DNA of 64,000 nucleotides from an uncultured Flavobacteriaceae bacterium. GTDB taxonomy: Bacteria > Bacteroidota > Bacteroidia > Flavobacteriales > Flavobacteriaceae. The notes beneath the pieces are model-generated. The model had not been told where the DNA came from and did not search any database. It saw only the letters and a program-made list of their open reading frames with translations. Position 1 is the stretch's first letter. Every line of letters begins with the position of its first letter. Shown in pieces: positions 32,026-41,016 of this stretch. The stretch is taken from the NCBI GenBank assembly GCA_905479835.1, contig CAJQNZ010000029.1, positions 1 through 64,000 of the forward strand. The letters run 5' to 3'. The position numbers and the translations under genes were made by a program.

Positions 32026-33453
32026 TTAATTATCTGCCAATTCAAATCCTTCTGCTTCTTCGTGTTTTGTTCCTTGCAGATCTTCAGCTCCGTGAGTTAA
32101 TCTTTTTAAAGGTTTAAGTATTGCAATTATTAATAATCCGAAAATGATACAGAAAATTGCAATTCCTGTAAAGACTTGAAAATCTCCAGCACCTTCTGAT
32201 AAACCTCCAACAAATCCTGCAACCTTATTTCCTATACCTGTAGCGGCAAAATATGCTCCCATCATAAACGAAGCGTATTTTAATGGAGCTAATTTTGTAA
32301 TAAATGATAATGCAACTGGAGAAGCACATAATTCTCCAACAGTATGAAATAAATAAGCAAGAACTAACCAAATCATTGCAGATTTTTCAGCAACTTCATC
32401 TCCATTCATAACAACTTCAGTAGATGCTTTACTCATAAAAAAGAATCCAAAAGCCATAATTATTACACCAATAGCCATTTTAAATAAAGATGAAGATTCT
32501 TTTCCTTTTTTTCCCCATTTATACCAAAAACCTCCAACAACTGTACCTAAAACAATAATGAAAAACGCATTAATTGATTGGAATACTGCTGCCGGTATTT
32601 CATTTCCGATAAAAGGTAGTGAGAATGATAATACTCTATCAGTTTTTTGTTCAGTGTATAAACTCATTAATCCTCCAGCTTGTTCAAAAGCACCCCAAAA
32701 AACAATAATAATTAAGAATGATAAAAACATTACAAGCATTCTATCTTTTTCAACTTTATTCAATGGTTTTTTCATTGCGGCTTTTTCTTCAGCATTTTCA
32801 GAAGTTCCTAAAAAATCACCAACACCCTTCAGATGTTTTAAACCAATCATATACATTATTTGGCCTAAAGCCATTCCAATTCCTGCCAATCCAAATCCGT
32901 AATGCCATCCGTACTTAGCAGCTACAGCACCTACAATTAATGCTCCGAGGAAAGCTCCAAGATTAATACCTATATAAAAAATGTAAAAACCACCATCTCT
33001 TCTATCATCTCCTTGATTATATAATCCACCAACCATAGTTGAAATATTTGGTTTTAAAAAACCTACTCCAATAACAATTAAAATTAAGCCTGTGAAAAAC
33101 GCCCATTGAGCGTTTACCGCTAGTATACCATGTCCCAAACACAATAGTAGACCTCCTAACATAACAGCTTTTTTCTGACCAATAAATTTATCAGCTATCC
33201 ATCCACCTGGAATTGAAGTTAAATAAACAAACATTGTGTATGTTCCATAAAAAGAAAGAGTTTCAGCATTTGACCAACCATAACCAGATTGTGGATCTCC
33301 CATTAATATTGGGGCGGCTAAAAATAATGTAAGGATTGCTCTCATTCCATAATATGAAAAGCGCTCCCACATTTCTACAAAAAACAGAACATATAGACCT
33401 GTTGGGTGTCCCCATATTTCTTTTTGTTCGGTATTTAATGATGAATTTGACAT
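32026..33453 (-). CDS. POT/PTR2 family proton-dependent peptide transporter
   Basis: A 475-residue major facilitator with about 12-14 membrane segments. The POT signature ExxERFxYYG is at 27-36, followed by a second family block GGWIADKFIGQKKAV. These symporters import di- and tripeptides with protons. The region from about 215 to 245 is a charged cytosolic linker between the two six-helix bundles. Monocistronic. It could import Hyp- or Pro-containing peptides for the catabolic operon 24 kb away, but nothing in the sequence shows that. Confidence 0.92.
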   Translation of the reverse strand: MSNSSLNTEQKEIWGHPTGLYVLFFVEMWERFSYYGMRAILTLFLAAPILMGDPQSGYGWSNAETLSFYGTYTMFVYLTSIPGGWIADKFIGQKKAVMLGGLLLCLGHGILAVNAQWAFFTGLILIVIGVGFLKPNISTMVGGLYNQGDDRRDGGFYIFYIGINLGAFLGALIVGAVAAKYGWHYGFGLAGIGMALGQIMYMIGLKHLKGVGDFLGTSENAEEKAAMKKPLNKVEKDRMLVMFLSFLIIIVFWGAFEQAGGLMSLYTEQKTDRVLSFSLPFIGNEIPAAVFQSINAFFIIVLGTVVGGFWYKWGKKGKESSSLFKMAIGVIIMAFGFFFMSKASTEVVMNGDEVAEKSAMIWLVLAYLFHTVGELCASPVALSFITKLAPLKYASFMMGAYFAATGIGNKVAGFVGGLSEGAGDFQVFTGIAIFCIIFGLLIIAILKPLKRLTHGAEDLQGTKHEEAEGFELADN

Positions 33454-33501
33454 AATGATTTTAAAATTTTAGATTAAAATGAATGTTACTATTATTATAT
33501 T

Positions 33502-33537
33502 TTTTTAGCATTTTTTTTAAATATTCGATGCTAAAAA
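33502..33537. promoter_or_regulatory. 10-bp inverted repeat upstream of the peptide transporter
   Basis: TTTTTAGCAT (33502-33511) and ATGCTAAAAA (33528-33537) are exact reverse complements with a 16-base spacer, 49 bases upstream of the transporter ATG. AT-rich, so chance is not excluded; possible operator. Confidence 0.35.
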
Positions 33538-33648
33538 TAACTTATTTTTCCGAAAGTTAAATAGATTCAAGCAATTTTAAACAAAATATAGGATAGAGTG
33601 TGTGAAAAATCTCAAAAGATATAAACGCTCTTTTTTATTTGATTCCAC

Positions 33649-33656
33649 TATCTTTG
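33649..33656 (+). promoter_or_regulatory. -7 promoter box of the HMG-CoA reductase gene
   Basis: TATCTTTG matches TAnnTTTG, ending 22 bases before the ATG at 33679. Confidence 0.5.
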
Positions 33657-33678
33657 TATCTTTCAATACAATATATAA

Positions 33679-34950
33679 ATGTCAAAAACAATTACTGGAT
33701 TTTCTAAATTTTCTAAAACTCAGAAAATTAATTGGTTGGTAAAAACTTTTTTTCCTAACGATTCAACTGCTGAAAAAACATTGAAACAATATTGGAATTC
33801 TGATAAAGAATTACAACAATTGCATGATGAATTTATTGAAAATACGGTTTCAAATTATTATTTGCCATATGGAGTAGCTCCCAATTTTATCATAAATGAA
33901 AAGCAATATGTCATTCCGATGGCAGTTGAAGAAAGTTCAGTTGTTGCAGCTGCTTCATTGGTTGCGAAATATTGGAGTACAAGAGGAGGTTTTAAAGCAG
34001 AAGTAATTTCGACCAAAAAAATAGGTCAAGTACATTTCATGTATGAGGGAGATTTTAATGAATTACAAGATTATTTTAATAAGATCAAAGATAATTTATT
34101 GAAATCAACTGAATCCATAACCAAAAACATGCGTAAGCGAGGTGGAGGAATTTTAGAAATTGAACTGCGAGATAAAACAGCCGATTTAGATAATTATTTT
34201 CAATTGCATATTACGTTTGAGACCAAGGATTCTATGGGAGCCAATTTCATAAATTCGTGTCTTGAAACAATTGCTGATACTTTTAAAAACGATGATATTC
34301 AGATTGTGATGAGCATTTTGTCAAATTATCTTCCAGATTGTATCGTGAGAGCAGAAGTAAGTTGTAAGGTTCAAGATTTAGGTGAATCAAATTCTGGATT
34401 ATTTGCCAAAAAATTCATGCAAGCTGTTGCTATTGCTAATGTAGAACCTCATAGAGCAGTAACTCATAATAAAGGAATTATGAATGGTATTGATGCAGTT
34501 GTAATTGCTACTGGAAATGATTTTAGAGCCGTTGAGGCTGGAGCACACGCATATGCTTCCAGAAGTGGAAAATATAAAAGTCTCACCAATTGTGAAGTGA
34601 AAGATGGAATATTTAAATTTTGGATTGAAATTCCATTAGCGTTAGGAACTGTTGGTGGATTGACTGCTTTACATCCTTTATCAAAACTTTCTCTTCAAAT
34701 GCTTCAAAACCCTTCTGCTGAAGAACTAATGAAAATAGTTGCAGTTGCAGGATTGGCACAAAATTTTGCTGCATTGAGGGCATTGACAACGACAGGAATT
34801 CAACAAGGACATATGAAAATGCACTTGTCCAATATCATTAAGCAGTTAGGAGCAACAGAAAAAGAAAGAGACTATTTGTTAGAGCATTTTACTGACAAGC
34901 AGGTTTCGCATAGCGCTGTTGTAGACGAATTTGAAAGGTTAAGAAAATAA
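33679..34950 (+). CDS. Hydroxymethylglutaryl-CoA reductase, class II
   Basis: A 423-residue class II HMG-CoA reductase. The catalytic residues can be placed by comparison with the Pseudomonas mevalonii enzyme: E84 in MAVEESS, K265 in HNKGI, D281 in TGND and H378 in QGHMKMH. Database names call this class degradative, but in flavobacteria, with mevalonate kinase and diphosphomevalonate decarboxylase nearby, it works in the biosynthetic direction, giving mevalonate for isoprenoids. Starts a stretch of GHMP kinase and FAD oxidoreductase genes on the same strand. Confidence 0.92.
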   Translation: MSKTITGFSKFSKTQKINWLVKTFFPNDSTAEKTLKQYWNSDKELQQLHDEFIENTVSNYYLPYGVAPNFIINEKQYVIPMAVEESSVVAAASLVAKYWSTRGGFKAEVISTKKIGQVHFMYEGDFNELQDYFNKIKDNLLKSTESITKNMRKRGGGILEIELRDKTADLDNYFQLHITFETKDSMGANFINSCLETIADTFKNDDIQIVMSILSNYLPDCIVRAEVSCKVQDLGESNSGLFAKKFMQAVAIANVEPHRAVTHNKGIMNGIDAVVIATGNDFRAVEAGAHAYASRSGKYKSLTNCEVKDGIFKFWIEIPLALGTVGGLTALHPLSKLSLQMLQNPSAEELMKIVAVAGLAQNFAALRALTTTGIQQGHMKMHLSNIIKQLGATEKERDYLLEHFTDKQVSHSAVVDEFERLRK

Positions 34951-35060
34951 TATTGTCTTCTCGAGTATTATTGAAAATAAAGAAATTTATTTTGAAGATA
35001 GAAACGCAGTTTTCGAGAGGTTTGAAAAAAAGGTATCGACTGCGCTCGACCTGACATAAA
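34951..35060. repeat. REP-like intergenic repeat remnants
   Basis: The gap between HMG-CoA reductase and the GHMP kinase contains TCTTCTCGAG (about 34956-34966), TTCGAGAGGTT (about 35013-35023, nearly its reverse complement) and TCGACTGCGCTCGACC (about 35034-35050). These GC-rich motifs stand out in the AT-rich background and resemble dispersed flavobacterial repeats; a relative lies at 21939-21958. Confidence 0.4.
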
Positions 35061-35068
35061 TACTAGAT

Positions 35069-35998
35069 TTGAATAGATATTACTCTAACGGAAAATTATT
35101 ATTAACAGGTGAATATATTGTGCTTGATGGTGCAATTTCTCTTGCTGTTCCTACTAGATATGGACAAGATTTGATTGTAGGTCAATTAAAAGAATCTAGT
35201 TTGATATGGGAAAGTTATGATGCATCAGGTAATTGTTGGTTTCAAGCCGAATTCCGAATGTCAGATCTTCGAATAGTTTCAGAGACTTTTAATTCCGAAA
35301 CTGATAATTCGAAAGAAACACTAGCAACAACACTCCAAAAAATACTATTGGAAGCCAAATCAATGAATCCTAATTTTCTAAATGACACATTTGGATATCA
35401 TATTAAAACAAACTTAGATTTTCATCGTAATTGGGGATTAGGAACTTCTTCAACATTGATAAATAATATTGCAAGTTGGGCAGAAGTTGATGCTTTTCAA
35501 TTGTTAAATAATTCTTTTGGTGGTAGTGGATACGACATCGCTTGTGCTCAGAATGATATCGCTATTTTATATCAGTTAAAAGATCAAAAACCAATTGTAA
35601 AACCAATTGAATTTAATCCTAATTTTTCTGACCAATTGTTTTTTGTACACTTAAATGTAAAGCAGAATAGTAGGTCGGGAATAAAAAAGTATAGAGAATT
35701 TAATAAAGATAAAAAAAATGTGATTCATGATATTTCAATGATCACTCATGAAATGATAGGTTGTGATAGGTTGCCAGAATTTGAAAGAATGCTGAAGGAA
35801 CACGAACAGATAATTTCTAAAATTATTGAGAACAAGCCGATTCAAGAATTGGTGTTTAAAGATTATTTTGGACAAACCAAAAGTTTGGGTGCTTGGGGAG
35901 GAGATTTTATTTTAGCGACAGGAAACCAAGAAACTCCAATTTATTTTAAAGACAAAGGATTTGAAATTGTGATTCCTTATAATGAAATGATTTTATGA
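35069..35998 (+). CDS. GYDIA-type GHMP kinase, candidate phosphomevalonate kinase
   Basis: A 309-residue small-molecule kinase starting at TTG. The N-terminal block YYSNGKLLLTGEYIVLDG and the ATP loop GLGTSST are GHMP-type, and the family-naming GGSGYDIACA lies mid-protein. GYDIA proteins are an uncharacterised Bacteroidota group. No separate phosphomevalonate kinase is seen in the window, although reductase, mevalonate kinase and decarboxylase are, so this gene right after the reductase is the natural candidate for that step. Four-base ATGA overlap with the next gene shows coupled translation. Confidence 0.82.
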   Translation: MNRYYSNGKLLLTGEYIVLDGAISLAVPTRYGQDLIVGQLKESSLIWESYDASGNCWFQAEFRMSDLRIVSETFNSETDNSKETLATTLQKILLEAKSMNPNFLNDTFGYHIKTNLDFHRNWGLGTSSTLINNIASWAEVDAFQLLNNSFGGSGYDIACAQNDIAILYQLKDQKPIVKPIEFNPNFSDQLFFVHLNVKQNSRSGIKKYREFNKDKKNVIHDISMITHEMIGCDRLPEFERMLKEHEQIISKIIENKPIQELVFKDYFGQTKSLGAWGGDFILATGNQETPIYFKDKGFEIVIPYNEMIL

Positions 35999-37206
35999 GT
36001 AAAATAGTAATTATAGGAGGAGGAGCAGCAGGATTTTTTGCAGCAATTACTAGTGCAGAAGCAAATCCTGTGAACGAAGTCATCATTCTTGAAAAGAGTA
36101 AGAAAACGTTGCATAAAGTGAAGATTTCAGGAGGAGGAAGATGTAATGTTACACATGCATGTTTCACTCCAAGAGAATTGGTGGAGTTTTATCCTCGTGG
36201 AAAAAAAGAGTTGTTAGGACCTTTTCATCAGTTTATGACTGGCGATACCATGGAATGGTTTGACAATAGAAATGTTCCTTTAAAAATAGAAGATGACAAT
36301 CGTGTATTTCCAGAGTCTAATTCTTCTCAAACGATTATAGATTGCTTAACTCATAGTGCAGAAAATGCTGGAGTAAAAGTATGGCTTGAACAAAACGTGC
36401 AATCTGTAATTTCTTCAAATAACACATTTGAAATAAAAACAAATACACAAACAATTACGGCTGATAAATTACTCATAGCAGCTGGATCCAATCCTAAAAT
36501 ATGGGCATTGGCAGAAACGCTAGAACATACAATTGTTCCGCCAGTTCCGTCATTGTTTACTTTTAATATTAAAGATCCTAGAATAAAAGATTTACTTGGA
36601 ATTTCTGTTCCAAATGCAACAGTGAAAGTTTCAAATACGAGACTAGAAGGTTCAGGGCCTTTATTAATCACTCATTGGGGAATGAGCGGTCCAGCGATAT
36701 TAAAAATGTCGGCTTTTGGAGCGAGAATATTGGCAGATAAGAAATATGTGTTTGATATAGAGATAAATTGGTTGTCAAAATCTACTGAAAATGTATTGAA
36801 TCAATTAAAATCATTTCAATCCGAACTTGGAAAAAAACAGATAGCATTAAGATCTCCCTTTCCAGTAATCCCTAAAAGATTGTGGGAGCGATTGGTATTA
36901 TTTTGTGGAGTAGAAAACACGTATCGATGGATTGACCTTACCAAAACTCAATTGGATGTTATATCCAAAGAATTGACCAAAGGTGTTTTTAAAGCGAATG
37001 GGAAAAGCGTTTTTAAAGATGAATTTGTCACTTCTGGAGGTGTCAACCTCAAAGAAATTAACTTCAAAAGATTTGAAAGCAAACTTCATAAAAACTTATT
37101 TTTCGCTGGAGAAGTAATAGATATTGATGCCGTTACTGGAGGATTTAATTTTCAGAATGCATGGACAGGAGGATTCATTGCAGGTAATGCTATGGCGGAA
37201 AAATGA
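35995..37206 (+). CDS. HI0933/YhiN-family NAD(P)/FAD-dependent oxidoreductase
   Basis: A 403-residue flavoprotein. Opening motif VIIGGGAAGFFAAI and the SGGGRCNVTHA block are diagnostic of the HI0933-like family (also called aminoacetone oxidase family); the C-terminal FFAGEVIDIDAVTGGFNFQNAW block binds FAD. Physiological substrate is not established. Start overlaps the GHMP kinase stop by 4 bases. Why it is coupled to a mevalonate-type kinase is unknown to me. Confidence 0.9.
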   Translation: MSKIVIIGGGAAGFFAAITSAEANPVNEVIILEKSKKTLHKVKISGGGRCNVTHACFTPRELVEFYPRGKKELLGPFHQFMTGDTMEWFDNRNVPLKIEDDNRVFPESNSSQTIIDCLTHSAENAGVKVWLEQNVQSVISSNNTFEIKTNTQTITADKLLIAAGSNPKIWALAETLEHTIVPPVPSLFTFNIKDPRIKDLLGISVPNATVKVSNTRLEGSGPLLITHWGMSGPAILKMSAFGARILADKKYVFDIEINWLSKSTENVLNQLKSFQSELGKKQIALRSPFPVIPKRLWERLVLFCGVENTYRWIDLTKTQLDVISKELTKGVFKANGKSVFKDEFVTSGGVNLKEINFKRFESKLHKNLFFAGEVIDIDAVTGGFNFQNAWTGGFIAGNAMAEK

Positions 37207-37209
37207 TTT

Positions 37210-37791
37210 ATGATGAAGAGTAGTATTTTATATATTAGTTGGTTACTCTTAATAATTTCTTGCTCATCAGGTGAATATGTTACGAAATCTGATGCTTCAA
37301 GATATGAGTGTATTAAAAATTCAGGAGCTTTTAAAGGTCATGGAGCGTTTTCAATTCTTAAATCAAAAGTTGGGTTTTATAAGGCTTCATTAAAAGCAAG
37401 AAAATTTTCTAAAAAACAATTTCCAGATTTAAAATATAGTAATACGAAACGGGATGCATATCGCCATGTATTATGGAGCGCATTATTGGCAAGACATTTT
37501 GGTTCTTCGTCCATTGAAAATAGAGTTGCGTATGCTATTGTTGTCGGAGAAGCCAATGAAAAATGTGGCGAAAACTCAGAGGCTATTACTAAAATGGATA
37601 CGCATAACAATTCTATAGGAATTTCTATTTTTAAAGAGAATGTGGTTCAGGGTGAGAAACCATCTTTAAAAGAGATAAGACAATTTATTATTCAACTTTT
37701 AGAGAATGCTCAATATATACCAATAGATAGTGTTACTATCAAAAAGATTATGAGTGTAGATGAAACTCAGATGGTTTTTCTTGAAAATTAA
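37210..37791 (+). CDS. DUF6973-like lipoprotein
   Basis: A 193-residue lipoprotein (lipobox S-C18). The core carries KRDAYRHVLWSALLARHFG and a later MDTHNNSIG, spaced like the DUF6973 domain, whose conserved histidines and Asp suggest a phospholipase A2-like or other hydrolytic site. Family recognition is from memory. It follows the FAD oxidoreductase by 3 bases, on the same strand, and probably ends that transcript. Confidence 0.65.
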   Translation: MMKSSILYISWLLLIISCSSGEYVTKSDASRYECIKNSGAFKGHGAFSILKSKVGFYKASLKARKFSKKQFPDLKYSNTKRDAYRHVLWSALLARHFGSSSIENRVAYAIVVGEANEKCGENSEAITKMDTHNNSIGISIFKENVVQGEKPSLKEIRQFIIQLLENAQYIPIDSVTIKKIMSVDETQMVFLEN

Positions 37792-38025
37792 CTAACCTAA
37801 TTCTCCTCGATGCGGTTTCAATGCGTCACGAACAGGTTTCATATCTACTTCATCAACAGTAATGAATGCAATACTATGCATGTCTGAAATTTCAACATGA
37901 TTGATTTCGTAGAAATGTAATTTTTCTATAGCAGCATATTCTTTTAAATGCACACAATGATGTTGTGCAGTTTTTAATGAAACGCTGCCTTTAAAATCCC
38001 AAATTAATTTTAGTTTTCTATTCAT
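37792..38025 (-). CDS. Small conserved-looking protein (77 aa)
   Basis: A 77-residue cytosolic protein with KLIWDFKG at the start and a C-terminal RDALKPHRG. It contains several histidines (QHHCVHLKEY, HFYEINHVEIS) and reads as a one-domain alpha/beta ferredoxin-like fold by pattern. A TATTTTTG -7 box at 38040-38047 lies 14 bases upstream. Function unknown. Its stop abuts the DUF6973 stop in a tail-to-tail arrangement. Confidence 0.6.
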   Translation of the reverse strand: MNRKLKLIWDFKGSVSLKTAQHHCVHLKEYAAIEKLHFYEINHVEISDMHSIAFITVDEVDMKPVRDALKPHRGELG

Positions 38026-38039
38026 GTTTTTTATTTAGA

Positions 38040-38047
38040 CAAAAATA
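38040..38047 (-). promoter_or_regulatory. -7 promoter box of the 77-residue protein gene
   Basis: TATTTTTG on the minus strand, 14 bases before the ATG at 38025. Confidence 0.4.
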
Positions 38048-38063
38048 TAAAACTAAAATTGAT

Positions 38064-39374
38064 TTACTGTTTTTTAGAGAATATCAATTCCATTCCGTTA
38101 ATTGACAGTAATAACCCATCATTTTCAGGTGTAAAATTAATAATTGCTCCATCACTTTCCAATAGGAATTGGTTCTCTTTAGAAGGTGCTAATTGATTGT
38201 GATGATTTCCAGTAGGCCCTCCAAATAGATTATTATCTTTAACATAAAAGGTAAGTGTAAATGGCGCTTTTTCACTAGTATAAAGACCTACATACTTGTT
38301 TAAATAATCTTCAGATACCTTCATTGTTTTTATTTTTTCAAATGGGATTTCCATAAAACTTTCAAGTCCATCGATAACAATATTGCGAAGACCTAATTGG
38401 CTTCCATTACATGTAAAAGCAACTGTAATTTTCTCTTTTGGCTCATGGATTAATAAAGATGTAAAACCATCTATTCCTCCATTGTGTCCATATATAATTC
38501 TATCATATATAGTGAATTGGGCGATTCCATATCCAATTCCATCTGTGATAACTTTCAATTGATCCAGACTTTTTTCAGATATTAATTTTCCTTCCATAAG
38601 AGCGTTCATAAAAGTGGTAACTTCTTCTGGAGTAGAAACAATTGCACCAGCACCGTGAGGTAAACTCATATGAGTTTCATTCGATTTCTCCCATTTTTCA
38701 TTGAAAGTATAAGATAATGCTTCATTATTTTCAACATTTATGAAATCACCGTAATAAGTATTGCTTAAATTTAGAGAATCGGAAATTTTATTTTTTAAAA
38801 TTTTTGAATAAGATTGACTGTATATTTCTTCTAAAATATATCCCAATAAAATAAAATTGGTATTACTATATTCAGTTTTAAAATCTGGGTCATTATCTGG
38901 TTCAAACTTTTCAATTTTAGCAAGCATTTCTCTTTTAAGTTGCATTTCATAGGGATTAAAATCATTGCTTCTGGTAAGATTGTAAATTCCACTTCTATGA
39001 TTTAATAAATTGCCAATAGTGATTTTATTCGCATTCTGAATATTTGGAAAGAAATCAGAAAGATGTTGGTCTAAACTTAATTTACCTTGATCCACCAGTT
39101 GAAATATCATAGTGGCTGTGTATACTTTGGTGATTGAGCCAATTCTGTACTTCGTTTTTTCAGATGCTTTTATTTCATCTTCAACACTACTATATCCAAT
39201 ACTTCTAGAATAAACTTCTTTATTATTTTTAGTAATAAATAGCGTTCCCATGACAGTATTATTAATTTCCAATGAAGTTAATAAACTATCAATTTTTTTA
39301 TTTTTTACTTGTTGTGATGTTACTGAAAAGGTTGAAATCAGAAACGCAATTACGATGATATATATTTTTGTCAT
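38064..39374 (-). CDS. Serine hydrolase, class C beta-lactamase fold
   Basis: A 436-residue exported protein (signal peptide ending near TSQQ). Active-site motifs of the penicillin-binding/AmpC fold are S80-x-x-K83 (GSITK) and Y169-S-N171; a HNGG block replaces KTG as in many esterase-like members. A C-terminal DUF3471-like beta domain occupies about 345-436. Substrate could be D-amino peptides or esters; there is no reason to call it an antibiotic-resistance gene. It lies 3 bases after the MotA-like gene, as its operon partner. Confidence 0.85.
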   Translation of the reverse strand: MTKIYIIVIAFLISTFSVTSQQVKNKKIDSLLTSLEINNTVMGTLFITKNNKEVYSRSIGYSSVEDEIKASEKTKYRIGSITKVYTATMIFQLVDQGKLSLDQHLSDFFPNIQNANKITIGNLLNHRSGIYNLTRSNDFNPYEMQLKREMLAKIEKFEPDNDPDFKTEYSNTNFILLGYILEEIYSQSYSKILKNKISDSLNLSNTYYGDFINVENNEALSYTFNEKWEKSNETHMSLPHGAGAIVSTPEEVTTFMNALMEGKLISEKSLDQLKVITDGIGYGIAQFTIYDRIIYGHNGGIDGFTSLLIHEPKEKITVAFTCNGSQLGLRNIVIDGLESFMEIPFEKIKTMKVSEDYLNKYVGLYTSEKAPFTLTFYVKDNNLFGGPTGNHHNQLAPSKENQFLLESDGAIINFTPENDGLLLSINGMELIFSKKQ

Positions 39375-39377
39375 TTA

Positions 39378-39740
39378 TTATTTATTTGAAGGTGTTACCC
39401 AAGTTAAAATAATAATACCAAGTCTTCCAACTAAGAAAACTACAGAGCCAAAAACTGGAGTTAAGAGACTTATTTTAAGTCCAGCGGCAAATGTTGCACT
39501 TGTAATTTCGTCAGAACTTTCTATAGCATCAAATGCTCCAATCATACCAATAATATGGCCAAGAAATCCCCATACAAGTGCAAATAATGTTATGGATTTT
39601 AACAAACTGATTGTTTTCTCTTTGCTTTCTTTTTGTATAAAAGCTTTAATGATGAGAATACTAACTAAGATTAAAATAAAAAGAAGTGGATACATAAAGA
39701 ATGCGCCACCTTCATTGAGTAAATTTACAATTAACAACAT
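39378..39740 (-). CDS. Mini MotA/TolQ/ExbB-like membrane protein
   Basis: A 120-residue protein with three hydrophobic segments (about 13-33, 48-68, 85-112). The stretch IGMIGAFDAIESSDEITSATFAAGLKISLLTPVFG resembles the last two helices of TolQ/ExbB/MotA proton channels, including the T/S-rich turn before the final helix. It lacks the large cytosolic domain and is half the usual size. No TolR/ExbD partner is adjacent. Co-transcribed with the serine hydrolase. Confidence 0.7.
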   Translation of the reverse strand: MLLIVNLLNEGGAFFMYPLLFILILVSILIIKAFIQKESKEKTISLLKSITLFALVWGFLGHIIGMIGAFDAIESSDEITSATFAAGLKISLLTPVFGSVVFLVGRLGIIILTWVTPSNK

Positions 39741-39765
39741 ATTTTTAGGTTTTAAATTATAGATT

Positions 39766-39773
39766 CAAAAGTA
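39766..39773 (-). promoter_or_regulatory. -7 promoter box of the MotA-like/serine hydrolase operon
   Basis: TACTTTTG on the minus strand, 25 bases before the ATG at 39740. Confidence 0.45.
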
Positions 39774-39946
39774 ATAAGAATGTTAGATGAATTTTAATGA
39801 ATGCGATGAATGGATGCTTTAAGAGGTTAAATAACAAGATTATGTTATGTAGTGAAAATGTGGTATGTTTTTGTTAAAACCAATCAAAAAATGGTTATTG
39901 GTCTATAGAAATGTGTAGAATAAAATAAATTCAGCATCTTTGAACT

Positions 39947-41011
39947 ATGAATTGGTTGCAATCTTTTAAGTTTAAATATGTGTTGTTGCACTCCTTGTTT
40001 TGGATAGGAGTATGGTTCTTTTATGTATATTTTTTCAGTTATAATTCCAATAATTCCAATTATATCACTTGGTTTTCTAGCATGTTATTGCCGATTACTA
40101 TGGTTACTACTTATTTTGTAGTGTACTTTTTAATCCCAAGATATTTATTGGTTAAAAAATATAAAACCTTTACACTATACAGTTTTTATACATTTGTTTT
40201 TTCTACCTATTTAATTCTAATGGCAATTTTTGCGAGTTATGTTTTTCTCTCCAATTTTGAATTGAAAACAATGCCTCCGATGAGTCGCAATTATGTATTT
40301 ATTTTAATATTAGTTTATTTGATTGTTTTCATGGGAAGTTTGATAAGTCTTATAGGACATAATTTTAAAACTCAGTCGTATAGTAATGAACTGCAAAATA
40401 AACTGCTGGAAACTCAACTTCAAATTAAAGATCAAGAATTGCAGTATTTAAAGAAGCAAATTCATCCTCATTTTCTGTTTAACACATTAAATACAATCTA
40501 TGGATTTGCCTTAAAACAATCAAAAGACACGCCTCAGATTATTTTAAAATTATCGAATTTACTGGACTATATTTTATACCAAGTCAATAAACCTTCTGTA
40601 GGTCTTCATGAAGAGGTTTCTCATATTAAGGAGTATATTGATTTAGAAAAAATTCGTTTTCAAGATTCTTTAAAGGTTGATTTTATATCAGATGAAATAA
40701 GTTCTGAAATTAATATCGCACCAATGCTTTTGATCCCTTTTGTTGAAAATGCATTCAAGCATGGAAATTTAATTGATGGTTTTTTAAGAATAGAATTAGA
40801 ATTAAAAACGGATGGAAAAGGCATTGATTTTAATTTGAAAAATAGTGTAAAAGAGAATTCTCAAGAAAAAACAAAAAATGGAATAGGGCTTGATAATATT
40901 AAAAAAAGATTGAATATATTGTTTAAAGATAATTACAGTTTGAATATAAAAAGAGAACATAACTGGTACGAGGTCAGATTGAAAATTAAGAATTTAACAC
41001 CTACTAAATAA
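39947..41011 (+). CDS. LytS/YehU-type sensor histidine kinase
   Basis: A 354-residue kinase. Four membrane segments fill residues 10-145 without a periplasmic sensor domain; the His_kinase block IHPHFLFNTLNTIYG carries the likely phospho-acceptor H175, and the C-terminal ATPase domain has a PFVENAFKHG N-box and GIGLDNIKKRL G-box. It signals to the LytTR regulator 5 bases downstream. In Bacteroidota such pairs often control neighbouring genes; the divergent MotA-like/hydrolase operon is one candidate. Confidence 0.9.
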   Translation: MNWLQSFKFKYVLLHSLFWIGVWFFYVYFFSYNSNNSNYITWFSSMLLPITMVTTYFVVYFLIPRYLLVKKYKTFTLYSFYTFVFSTYLILMAIFASYVFLSNFELKTMPPMSRNYVFILILVYLIVFMGSLISLIGHNFKTQSYSNELQNKLLETQLQIKDQELQYLKKQIHPHFLFNTLNTIYGFALKQSKDTPQIILKLSNLLDYILYQVNKPSVGLHEEVSHIKEYIDLEKIRFQDSLKVDFISDEISSEINIAPMLLIPFVENAFKHGNLIDGFLRIELELKTDGKGIDFNLKNSVKENSQEKTKNGIGLDNIKKRLNILFKDNYSLNIKREHNWYEVRLKIKNLTPTK

Positions 41012-41016
41012 GGCAA

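Noticed and set aside
32026-33453. The POT transporter as a dedicated part of the hydroxyproline system.
   Set aside because: It is 24 kb away with unrelated neighbours and no shared regulatory motif that I could see.
33679-34950. A degradative role for HMG-CoA reductase, as its class name suggests.
   Set aside because: Mevalonate kinase and diphosphomevalonate decarboxylase in the same region indicate biosynthesis.
38064-39374. A class C beta-lactamase resistance gene.
   Set aside because: SxxK and YxN motifs are present but the third motif is HNGG and a C-terminal extra domain is present, as in generic serine hydrolases/esterases.
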